33,278 nt of DNA. It comes from Desulfocapsa sp. GTDB taxonomy: Bacteria > Desulfobacterota > Desulfobulbia > Desulfobulbales > Desulfocapsaceae. The notes beneath the pieces were generated by a model, which was not told where the DNA came from, ran no database searches, and saw only the letters and a list, made by a program, of their open reading frames with translations. A program made the position numbers and the translations under genes. Below are positions 1-9,100 of this stretch, piece by piece. How positions within the stretch are numbered: the first letter of the stretch is position 1; each line of letters starts with the position of its first letter. The DNA is taken from contig JAQYVF010000053.1 of the NCBI GenBank assembly GCA_030145625.1, positions 1-33,278 of the forward strand, written 5' to 3'.

Positions 1-2
1 AA

Positions 3-566
3 AATCTCCTCACCCTCACAGGAAAGCACACTTCACAGTGGTGCTGGCACCAGCACGGCTGGCTTCATCGCAATCATGAGTCCGAAGGAAAAAAGCAGGA
101 ATTTGGGCCTGGCCGTCCGGCAACAGAGCAGTACTCCGATCTCCTCAAGGGAAAGAATCGGTTATCCTCCATCATGGGGAACAACTTTTCCCCATTTTTC
201 ACACCGCCATGGAACCGCTGCAGCCTTGATACCCTGCAGGGCCTTCACGATCTCCAATTCAAGGCCGTCTCCCGAAGCTCAGGTGCAACGCCTCTTCCTC
301 CGGCAGGACTTCCTGATCTCCAGGTCAACACAGACCTCCACACACGAAAAGAAGAAAATCCGGTGGTATGCCTGAATAACCTGCTCAAAGAACTTGAACA
401 AGGACTGATTACAGGAAGAAGCGGAATCATGATCCATCACCAGCGAATGAATCAAACAGCCTTTGATTTTCTAACAGTGCTTCTGGATCTCATCGCCTCA
501 AACTCCAGTCTCTCCCCTGTTCGCTTCCAGGAAATCAGCAGAGATCAACCAAAGACAACCATCTAA
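3..566 (+). CDS. Polysaccharide deacetylase-like protein, 3' end (5' truncated by window edge)
   Basis: The frame is open from base 3 to the TAA ending at 566, so about 187 C-terminal residues are visible and the start lies outside the window. The visible part begins with a histidine-rich stretch of the type HQHGW-x-H-x-NH, followed by a K-x-EFG-x-GRP segment and then FTPPWNRC. This order resembles the metal-binding and PPWNR motifs of the bacterial polysaccharide deacetylase-like (NodB-related) proteins found near glycosyltransferases. Such enzymes remove N-acetyl groups from polysaccharide. The last 60 residues form a helical tail without clear motifs. The first motif of the family (the catalytic Asp region) would be upstream and cannot be checked. 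The family call is from recalled motif similarity; the substrate is unknown. Confidence 0.72.
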   Translation, partial: NLLTLTGKHTSQWCWHQHGWLHRNHESEGKKQEFGPGRPATEQYSDLLKGKNRLSSIMGNNFSPFFTPPWNRCSLDTLQGLHDLQFKAVSRSSGATPLPPAGLPDLQVNTDLHTRKEENPVVCLNNLLKELEQGLITGRSGIMIHHQRMNQTAFDFLTVLLDLIASNSSLSPVRFQEISRDQPKTTI

Positions 567-827
567 GAAAAAAACAGCCTCGCATTGACAAGAAAGGCTG
601 AAAAACGATATGCTTTTCTGCAGGATGAACGATTGAATGATGGTCGCAGCTCATCGGGAAAATCAGGAAGTTGCCTTGCCTTCTAAGCGGAATACGTCTT
701 ACCGATACTACAGATTCGCAGGGGAAATTTATCAACACAGCTTTCTTCCCCCTTCATCATTCATTATTCCCTGATCGACATTCGATACTCAAGAAAGTCA
801 ACCTGTGGTGCTGTTCAGCGAAAATCT

Positions 828-3800
828 ATGCCGACTTTTATTCCTTTCCCCAACTGGAACCCAGATCTCAAGAAAAATCTGTTCCTGCTTATCCTTGGCT
901 GCGCTGTGGCCTGTTCCACTCTGACATTTCTTGCCATCAAAGGACAGAACCTGTACCTCTTCAACACCCATAGACAGCACGCCGCCCTAACAGCAAATCA
1001 TATCAATTCCCTACTGACCAGACAGTTGACCACTGCCAGCAAAAAACTCGGCCAACAACCCGACGTCCTTGCCAGTGTCCTTCACCAGACACCGCCTGAC
1101 CATCCTCCTCTCACAGCACAGCTCCTAGGTATACGGGATGTCCTCTCCGTTGCCATTGTTTATGTCATGGATGCGCACGGAGTGGTTACGGCTTCCACTC
1201 CAGCCAGCAAAACAGGAGCTACCCTGACCGGCAACGACTATCGTTTTCGGCCCTATTTCACCAACGGCTTCGCAGGAAACATCACGTGTTATCCTGCAGT
1301 TGGTGTAACAACAAACAAGCGTGGACTCTATTTCAGTTCACCGATCATTGACGACAGTGGACAGCCTGTGGGAGTGGCGGTAATCAAATCCGGATTGGAA
1401 CAGATCACCGCCATCCTTGATGAAACACCCTCAGCAATTTCCCTGCTTCTCTCGGAGCAAAATATCATTTTCGCCGCTTCCAAGACCAAACAAACATGGC
1501 TTTATCATGCTGGAAGTACACTGTCATCCACGCAGAAAAAAGAGATCATCAAAAGCAGACAATTTGGCAACAATTCCTTAAATGACCTGCCTGTGGATCT
1601 CAGCAAAGCTAGTGTCCTTTTAGATGGCGCACCCTACCGAGTAGTTTCCATTCCCATAGACCTTCCGGGATGGCACCTCAGTATCCTGGAAAAACAGCCA
1701 CCACTCTATCCCATTATCTCCATCATTCTCGCCTTTTCCTTTTTCTTGACCTACCTGCTGGCCACAAACCTGATCGCCACCAGCAGCGAGAAACAACTCA
1801 AAACCGGGATGGCAACAGAAATTGAGCATCGAAAAGACGCCCAGTCCCAGTTACAGGAAAGTGAAAACCGTTACAGAACGCTCTTTGAAAATTCGCTGGA
1901 TGCCAACCTTCTCATCGACACGCCTCATATCATCGACTGCAATGAGGCGGCCCTTCGAATCTTTGGCTACGACAGTAAAAAAGAACTGCTGCAGAGACAT
2001 CCGGGGAAGCTCTCTCCCCCCCTGCAGGAAGATGGCAGTAAGTCCCTAAAAAAAGCAGAAGAAATGATGGACATAGCCATCCGCAACAGAAGCCACAAGT
2101 ATCAGTGGCGCCATCTACAAAAAGATGGAACTCCCTTTTGGGCAGAAGTCTCCATCACTACCATCTCCCTGCAGGATAAAACACTCCTTCATACCATCAT
2201 TCGTGATATCACGGAAAAAAAATATGAAGAGGAACAGCTCCAGCTCTACTTCCGTGCCGTATCTCAGTCCATAGACGGTATCTGCATCACCAGTTTGGAC
2301 GGAGTAATGCAATACACCAACCAGGCCTGGGACACTATGCACGGGTACAGAAGCGAAGAACAGCTCGGCAAAAATCTGTCAATCCATCATACTGACAAAC
2401 AGCTGGAAGAACACCTCGCAACGATGTTGCAAGAAGTCATTCGGGTTGGTCATATGATTCAAATCATCGGCCACAGGAAAAAAGACACCGCAGAATTCCA
2501 AACCCTGACCAGTATCACCGCACTTCTCGACAAGGAAGGAAATGCCTCGGGTTTTCTCGTCATCTCACGAGATATTACTGAAAGTATCGATATCGAACAA
2601 AAGTCACGGGTACTGAGCCAAGCTGTGGAACAGAATTTTGACGGAATAGTACTGACGGATTTGGACAAAAGAGTCCTTCGTGCCAACACCGCATGGGCCA
2701 ACATGCATGGCTTCAGCGACAAAGACAGCCTTATCGACCAACAGTTGACCATCTTCCACACCCATGAACAGAATAAAAATGAGCTGATCCCTTTCCTCAG
2801 AAAGGTGCGGCAAAGAGGACACCACTTTGAAGAGATAGGCCATATGCACCAGGACGGCAGCCTCTTCCCGACGGCCATGAATATCTCCCAATTTCGGGAT
2901 GAACAGAATTCCCCCATAGGCCTCTTGGTTACAGCCAGAGACATTTCCAGGCAGAAAGACACAGAACGGTCTCTGATCCGAGCCAAAGAAGAGGCAGAAG
3001 CTGCCAACCAGGCTAAAGGTGAATTTCTGGCAAACATGAGTCATGAAATCCGTACCCCCATGAACGGAATCATGGGCATGACCAGACTGCTCATGGAAAG
3101 CTCACTGTCGCCTGACCAGAAAAACCAGCTGCGGATGGTGCAATCTTCGGCCACCAGACTTCTTTCTATCATCAATGACATCCTCGACTTTTCAAAGATA
3201 GAGGCTGGAAAACTGCTGCTGGAGGAAGTTACATTCTCCCTTGAAGAAAAGCTTGATGAGCTGTTCACCCTCATGGCCCAGAAAGCTGCCGAACGTCATA
3301 TTGCTCTCAAAAAACAGATCCCCAAAGAAATTCCCAACCACCTCATCGGAGATCCCTCCCGTCTGACGCAGATTCTGATTAATCTGGTTAATAATGGACT
3401 CAAATTTACCGAAAACGGCTCAGTTTCCATCAACATCACTCTGGAAGAGTCAACGGCTAGCGACTGTCTCCTCCGTTTTGCCATCCAAGACACAGGGATA
3501 GGGATTCCAAAGGAGAAACAGGCAGTTATTTTCCAATCTTTTTCTCAGGCCGACACCTCACATACCAGAAAATATGGTGGAACCGGTCTCGGCCTCACCA
3601 TCTCCTCTCAACTCTGCCAGTTGATGGGAGGAGAAATCGGCCTGGAAAGTGAAGAGGGTACCGGGGCAACCTTTTGGTTTACCAGTCGTTTTAAACTTCC
3701 GCAGAAGACAAACAAGAGAGTGACCAGCAACTTGGGAACCGTTGTCCAAAGCGGTCTCAGCCGACAGGAAATACTCCAGGGAATGAACATTCTCCTGGCA

Positions 3801-4517
3801 GAAGATGAATTCATCAACATGACCCTGGCCCTTGCCCTGCTCGGCCAGGAAGGACTTCGGGTCACCACTGCTGTCAATGGCCGTGAGGCTGTTGAACGTT
3901 TCCAAAAAGGGTCTTTTGATGCTATACTGATGGATATACAGATGCCGGAACTGGATGGTTACCAAGCTACAGCAGCCATCCGAGCCCATGAAAAACTCCA
4001 TGCCGAACATGTCCCCATCATTGCCATGACAGCCCATGCCATGCAGGGCGATCGTGAGAAATGTCTGGCTGCAGGGATGGATGATTATATCAGCAAACCC
4101 CTGCAGCCCGAAATTATGTTCCAGGTCATTGAGCGACAGCTGGTCAACTCTGTACTTATAGCTGACGATCAACCGGCAAGTCGAACCATTACCGGAAAAA
4201 TATTCATGGACATGGGATGGCAAGTGACCCTTGCAGAAAATGAACAACAGGCCCTCTACGAATGCACCCGTTCTCAATTCGATCTCATCATTATGGATAC
4301 TCACATGTCGAAAATTGACGGCCTGGAAACGACACGACAGATCAGAAAACGGGAAGAAGAGACAGGAAAACAGACCTGTCTCATAGCTCTCACGACCCAG
4401 CCTGAAGAAGAGGACGTACAGCAATGGCTGGATGCCGGCATGGATGCCTTTCTTGAAAAACCTATTTCTACAACTACCGTCCAGGAAACCCTTGAAAAAC
4501 TCTCAATAAAACGGTAA
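828..4517 (+). CDS. Hybrid sensor histidine kinase (Cache, three PAS, HisKA, HATPase, two REC)
   Basis: Inner-membrane sensor kinase of 1229 residues. A first membrane helix (about 18-37) and a second (about 294-316) bracket a periplasmic Cache-type sensor; its RFRPYF and later RGLYFSSPI segments resemble DctB/dCache sensors of small ligands. Three PAS domains follow (about 344-460, 474-585, 596-710). The HisKA domain carries SHEIRTP with the phospho-accepting histidine at residue 739. The ATPase domain has the N box (NLVNNGLKF, near 850), the G1 box (DTGIGIP) and the G2 box (GGTGLGL). Two receiver domains end the protein, with predicted phospho-acceptors D1036 (LMDIQMPELDG) and D1157 (IMDTHMSKIDG). 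No Hpt domain is present, so the phosphorelay needs a partner in trans. No strong ribosome-binding site precedes 828, but this start gives a sensible N-terminus with the first helix intact. Confidence 0.97.
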   Translation: MPTFIPFPNWNPDLKKNLFLLILGCAVACSTLTFLAIKGQNLYLFNTHRQHAALTANHINSLLTRQLTTASKKLGQQPDVLASVLHQTPPDHPPLTAQLLGIRDVLSVAIVYVMDAHGVVTASTPASKTGATLTGNDYRFRPYFTNGFAGNITCYPAVGVTTNKRGLYFSSPIIDDSGQPVGVAVIKSGLEQITAILDETPSAISLLLSEQNIIFAASKTKQTWLYHAGSTLSSTQKKEIIKSRQFGNNSLNDLPVDLSKASVLLDGAPYRVVSIPIDLPGWHLSILEKQPPLYPIISIILAFSFFLTYLLATNLIATSSEKQLKTGMATEIEHRKDAQSQLQESENRYRTLFENSLDANLLIDTPHIIDCNEAALRIFGYDSKKELLQRHPGKLSPPLQEDGSKSLKKAEEMMDIAIRNRSHKYQWRHLQKDGTPFWAEVSITTISLQDKTLLHTIIRDITEKKYEEEQLQLYFRAVSQSIDGICITSLDGVMQYTNQAWDTMHGYRSEEQLGKNLSIHHTDKQLEEHLATMLQEVIRVGHMIQIIGHRKKDTAEFQTLTSITALLDKEGNASGFLVISRDITESIDIEQKSRVLSQAVEQNFDGIVLTDLDKRVLRANTAWANMHGFSDKDSLIDQQLTIFHTHEQNKNELIPFLRKVRQRGHHFEEIGHMHQDGSLFPTAMNISQFRDEQNSPIGLLVTARDISRQKDTERSLIRAKEEAEAANQAKGEFLANMSHEIRTPMNGIMGMTRLLMESSLSPDQKNQLRMVQSSATRLLSIINDILDFSKIEAGKLLLEEVTFSLEEKLDELFTLMAQKAAERHIALKKQIPKEIPNHLIGDPSRLTQILINLVNNGLKFTENGSVSINITLEESTASDCLLRFAIQDTGIGIPKEKQAVIFQSFSQADTSHTRKYGGTGLGLTISSQLCQLMGGEIGLESEEGTGATFWFTSRFKLPQKTNKRVTSNLGTVVQSGLSRQEILQGMNILLAEDEFINMTLALALLGQEGLRVTTAVNGREAVERFQKGSFDAILMDIQMPELDGYQATAAIRAHEKLHAEHVPIIAMTAHAMQGDREKCLAAGMDDYISKPLQPEIMFQVIERQLVNSVLIADDQPASRTITGKIFMDMGWQVTLAENEQQALYECTRSQFDLIIMDTHMSKIDGLETTRQIRKREEETGKQTCLIALTTQPEEEDVQQWLDAGMDAFLEKPISTTTVQETLEKLSIKR

Positions 4518-4602
4518 AAAAAGTTACTCTTGAGAACCTTTCTCTTAAAAGTGTCGAAATGAATACATTGTCCAGATTTTTTTGTAGAAAAGGATTAGGC
4601 TC

Positions 4603-5253
4603 ATGAGACGTCTCATCGTGCTTCCGTGGAAAAAATCCATTGAAATTGCCTACAAATCCATTCGAGCACGTTTCTTTCGCTCTCTGATCACCACCCTGAC
4701 CCTGGTTCTGGCCGTCTCTTTTCTCGCCTTCAGCCAGGTGAGCATCGACATTGCCGACAACATGCTGGCAACGGGTGACCCCTCACTCTGCCAGATGCTG
4801 ATGCGCTGCGGCTATGACATTCTTCCCGGCGACACAAGCCTTGCCGCATCACCCAAGCAACGCTGGATCATCACCCTTTCTCTGCTTGTCTGTGTTGTGG
4901 GAATCATCAATGCTCAGCTCATGTCGGTCACAGAACGATTTCGAGAAATCGGTACCATGAAATGCCTGGGGGCCCTGGATCGATTCATTGTTCGCATCTT
5001 TGTGATGGAAGCAGCCATGCAGGGATTCGCCGGTGCCCTGGTCGGAGCAGTAGTAGGGGCAATATCAGCTTTTCTTGCTGCCCTGCTTCGTTTCGGCCCA
5101 GACACCATCAACCTTCTGCCCTGGCAGGCCATCTTTCTTTCAACCCTCATAGCCCTTGTTACCGGTATCAGCCTAAGTCTGCTCGGCGTCCTCTACCCTG
5201 CAATTATGGCCGCCCGTATGCAGCCGGTGGAAGCCATGCGAGTGGAACAATAA
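4603..5253 (+). CDS. Minimal FtsX/MacB-type ABC transporter permease
   Basis: This 216-residue permease belongs to the FtsX superfamily: the C-terminal half has the ERFREIGTMKCLGA coupling segment and an AARMQPVEAMR end, both typical of MacB/LolC/E permeases. There are four predicted membrane helices, at about 28-50, 88-106, 135-160 and 170-200. What is missing is the large periplasmic domain (200 or more residues) that normally separates helix 1 from helix 2; here the connecting loop is only about 40 residues. The frame is intact, and an AGG-rich leader precedes the ATG, so this looks like a compact complete gene rather than a pseudogene. It is first in a cluster with an ATPase (5427) and a much larger permease fusion (6185), and probably forms an asymmetric heterodimer with the latter (inference). 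Confidence 0.88.
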   Translation: MRRLIVLPWKKSIEIAYKSIRARFFRSLITTLTLVLAVSFLAFSQVSIDIADNMLATGDPSLCQMLMRCGYDILPGDTSLAASPKQRWIITLSLLVCVVGIINAQLMSVTERFREIGTMKCLGALDRFIVRIFVMEAAMQGFAGALVGAVVGAISAFLAALLRFGPDTINLLPWQAIFLSTLIALVTGISLSLLGVLYPAIMAARMQPVEAMRVEQ

Positions 5254-5426
5254 TGTGACGTTGGAATCATCAGACATACGAATGCAACAGAGAGAGAAGT
5301 GAATCATATTTACTTCAAGACCAACACAAAAAATACTCAAACAGACATGCCCATGGACCATATTTTTTCTTTGTCATATTATGATTATTACAGACACCTT
5401 GAACATTCTGTCAACGAGGCCTGATA

Positions 5427-6155
5427 ATGTCTGAAAAACTTATCGTTCGCGTCACAGGCGTCACGAAAGATTTTGACCTGGGAAAAATCGTGGTCAAGGT
5501 ACTGAAAGGGATCGACCTTGAAATCGAAACCGGAAAATATATCTCCATCATGGGCCCCTCCGGTTCAGGAAAATCTACTCTTTTCAATATGATTGGTGGC
5601 CTGGACAAACCTACCAAAGGCAAGGTTTTTATCGACGAAGTGGACATTGCCCAACTCGATGCCTATGAACTTGCATGGCTGCGCTGCCGAAAAATTGGCT
5701 ACATCTTCCAGACCTTTAATCTCATCCCGGTCATGACCGCCCTTGAAAATGTCACCCTTCCCATGACCTTTGCCGGAATGCCAAGCGAAACTGCAGTGAG
5801 TCGGGGGATGAAACTTCTCAGTCAGGTCGGACTTGAAGGAAGACACGCACATAAACCCGCTGAACTCTCCGGCGGCCAGCAACAACGAGTTGCCGTGGCC
5901 AGGGCACTGGCCAACAGTCCATCCATCATCCTGGCCGATGAACCCACCGGCAACCTTGACCTCTCCACCGGAGAAGAGATTATCGCCCTGTTGAAACAAC
6001 TCAGCCAGGAACAGGGAACGACAGTTATCTCCGCCACCCATGACTTCAAGATGCTCAACGTCTCAGACCAGGTAATCTGGATACGAGATGGACGTGTGGA
6101 CAAGATACAGGAACGCACTGAGCTGGAAATCCACACTGGAGGAATGAGCAGCTGA
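5427..6155 (+). CDS. ABC transporter ATP-binding protein, MacB/LolD type
   Basis: A 242-residue nucleotide-binding subunit with every canonical motif: Walker A GPSGSGKST, Q-loop QTFNLIP, signature LSGGQQQR, Walker B ILADEPTGNLD and the switch histidine in SATHD. The NLIPVMTALENV segment and the ADEPTGNLD Walker B place it in the MacB/LolD/FtsE group, which energises FtsX-type permeases to move lipoproteins, peptides or other amphipathic substrates in the envelope or to transmit force across it. A GAGG site lies 8-9 bases before the ATG. The gene is 29 bases upstream of the permease-peptidase fusion and 173 bases downstream of the small permease, so it probably serves both. The 173-base gap leaves room for an additional promoter, but none is convincing. 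Confidence 0.96.
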   Translation: MSEKLIVRVTGVTKDFDLGKIVVKVLKGIDLEIETGKYISIMGPSGSGKSTLFNMIGGLDKPTKGKVFIDEVDIAQLDAYELAWLRCRKIGYIFQTFNLIPVMTALENVTLPMTFAGMPSETAVSRGMKLLSQVGLEGRHAHKPAELSGGQQQRVAVARALANSPSIILADEPTGNLDLSTGEEIIALLKQLSQEQGTTVISATHDFKMLNVSDQVIWIRDGRVDKIQERTELEIHTGGMSS

Positions 6156-6184
6156 GCCTCTGCATACGCTGTCTGCCGACACCC

Positions 6185-9100
6185 ATGCCCTTCTCTCAAC
6201 TCTCCCTCTTCAGGATCATTTCCCCCCTCCTTCTGCTCCTGACTCTTCTCCCCTCCTGTGCAGCCGCCTCTCCCCTGCTTTCCTTAAAAGAGCAGATAAG
6301 TAAACTGAGCAGCCATCCGGAGAGAATCACAGGCAGTAAAGGATGCACCAGTGCTGCATCCTTTATCCGGGATCAATTTAATGGTATGGGCCTGACTGCT
6401 GAGACCTATCACTTTCCCGTATCTGTTCGTCATATTACAGGGGCAAATCTGCAGGTGGGAGCAAAGAGTATCTCCCTCGACAATTTACTCTATAATGCCA
6501 TTACGCCAGAAGCCACCAATGGCAAACTGAGCGGCCCGCTCTACTATGTCGGATCCGGAAAATGGTCGGAAATGCAAGGGGCTCGGATTGAGAATTCCAT
6601 TGTCCTCATGGATTCCGATTCCGGTCAAAACTGGCAGCATCTTGCATCATTAGGCGCACAAGCAATTATTTATCTCAACCGGGGCAAGCAGCAATCGAAA
6701 TACCTCTTCCAGGAAAAGGAAGAACTCACCCCTATTCAGCTCCCCTGCTTCTGGATGGAAGAAGAAGAGTTCTCTGCGATCTTTCCCGCCAGTACTCTCA
6801 CCAACCCCGGACTGCTTGCCAAGAATGTTACAATCAACTCCCAGGTTCACTGGCAGGAGACCATGGCCGAGAACATCTATGCCCTGATTCCCGGCTCTGA
6901 CCCGGACCTGAAAAATGAACTTTTGCTTGTGGAAGCCTTCTATGACAGTTCCGGATTCGTCGCCGGCCGTGCTCCGGGAGCAGACGAAGCTGCCTCCATT
7001 GCCACCCTGCTGCACACTGCTCGTACCCTGCAGGAGCACTCTCCTGCAAGATCAGTACTCCTGGTTGCCACCAGTGGCCACAGCCAATCCCTGGCCGGCA
7101 TGCGCGATCTCATCTGGAGCATCAGCAGCAAATCAAAAACCTTAAGAAAACAAAAAAAGCAGCTCAAAACTTCTATACAAACAACCCTGAAAAACCTGGA
7201 GATCCTGGAAAATCTGAGCTGGCCTCTACAGGAAGATGAGGAACGCGATACAATCCTTGCCGAGGCAATGGCGGATCACCTGAAGCTTTCCGTGGATTCC
7301 GTTTCCCGTGAACTGATCAGCCTCCGCTTACAACAGGACAACAGTAGTGCCGGCAAAGAAGCGATCAAAAAACTCTCCAAAACCCGCCTCCTCTATCGAC
7401 GCATCGGCTGGCGCAACTCCTTCCATGACATGGGGGCAGAAGAGACCAAACTCTTTCAAGAAGCCATCCCCCAGGCCATCACAAGTAACAAAAACAGAAA
7501 AATTGAACTCAAAGCCCACTCGAACGCCCTGAAGAGTGCCAAAAATTTTAGAGACTTAGTAAATGAGTATGATGTGGCAGCCATGGTTTCCCTGCATCTC
7601 TCCAGTCACGGAAATGGCCTGGGTGCATTTCACAAGGGTTTTCTTTACAATCTGAAAGCGGGGGTCAACCGAACCGGAATTTATTCTGATATAGCCGATC
7701 TGCTTGACAAATCCTCAAGTAACAGTTCCAGCACCACCCCCTACATCGACACCCTCAGACCCAGCCGTCTCCGCTCCTGGGACTCCTGGTTTCTTGACCA
7801 ACCCTCCTTAGGTGGAGAGGTCACATCCCTAGCAGGTTTTCTTGGCATCAGTTTGGTAAGCACCGGAGATGCCCGCGCAGCCTGGGGAACCCCTTGGGAC
7901 ACACCAAAAAATATCGACTGGACAAATCTTGACAACCAGGCGCGTCTGGTCAGTGATATGGTACAGACCATGGCCGGAACAGCCAAACTGCATTCCGGCA
8001 AACTTCCCCGCAAAGGTTTTTCAACCGTTAGCGGACGAGCCAATCTTCTTCTGCAGGGAGAGCTCTTCGCCGACTATCCTGCGGCAAAGACTACCCTGCT
8101 TGCCTATCAAGGCTTGAAGAAATTTTACACCACTGTCGATACATCGGGGACTTTTCAGATCAAGGGGGTCGCAGACAAAAAACATGTCCTGGACAAGGTC
8201 ATCATCGAAGGCTATCGCTTTGATGAGAAAACAGGACAGGTGCTCTGGGCCATTGATAAGAAGGAGACCGGAAAAAACAATTACCGCCTCAAAATCAGGA
8301 AACAGGAAGTCAAGACCGATCTCATCCTCTTCAGCTGCAAAGAGACCACCATCTTTGGCCTGCTCGAACCTCGCAACTTTCATTACCTGACTAAAATTCA
8401 ACTCCTGGACGGCCGCCGCGATGCCCCGCCTCAGCATTACTGGTACAGCCGTATCGACACACGCAGTTCCACCATGGCCTCCATCTATACGGAATCTGGG
8501 ACCTGGCTTAAGGCCACCCTGTCAGACAATGTGCTTACCCGCAAGCTGATCCTCACCAACGGTACACCACAGACCCCCATGGGATTCGGCTATTCGGTTG
8601 ACCAGTACGGCGCCATCCACAACACAATCTATCAAACTGCCCGAGATATCTGGACTCTTCTTGAACCCAGGATTGAAAACCTGGAGAGCCACGGCATCTT
8701 TGACTCCAAAATCAGTGAACTGAAGAAACGTGGTTTAAATGCCCTGCACAGGACCGAGGCCAGCCTGGCTGAATATGACTACGAGACCTTCAGCAGTGCG
8801 GCATCAGAATCTCTGGCCCTGGCCGACCGGGTCTATGTGCAGGTGGAAAAAACCCAGAAGGATGTCCTCTTTGGGGTACTCTTCTACATTGCCCTGTTTG
8901 TTCCCTTTGCCTTTTGCATGGAGCGCTTCCTCTTTAATTTTGCCAACATCTATAAACGGATCGTGGCCTTCAGCGCAATCCTGCTTATCCTCATCGCTGT
9001 TATTCGCCAGGTCCATCCCGCCTTTCAACTTGCATACAGCCCCACAGTGGTCATTCTCGCCTTCTTTATCATCGGCCTGTCACTGATGGTCAGCCTCATC

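Noticed and set aside
76-375. 99-codon frame at the window start
   Set aside because: It overlaps the deacetylase-like frame, which is open from base 3 and carries recognisable motifs.
567-600. Terminator after the deacetylase-like gene (CAGCCT 575-580, AGGCTG 595-600)
   Set aside because: The stem is six bases with a 14-base loop and no T-run on the plus strand; the T-run is on the minus strand, where no gene ends.
3558-4424. 288-codon minus-strand frame inside the sensor kinase gene
   Set aside because: The plus-strand frame encodes complete kinase and receiver domains; the antisense product matches no domain and is a shadow.
4603-5253. Small permease as a truncated pseudogene
   Set aside because: The frame is intact with a plausible ribosome-binding site, a natural N-terminus and a complete C-terminus; a compact gene fits better than a decayed one.
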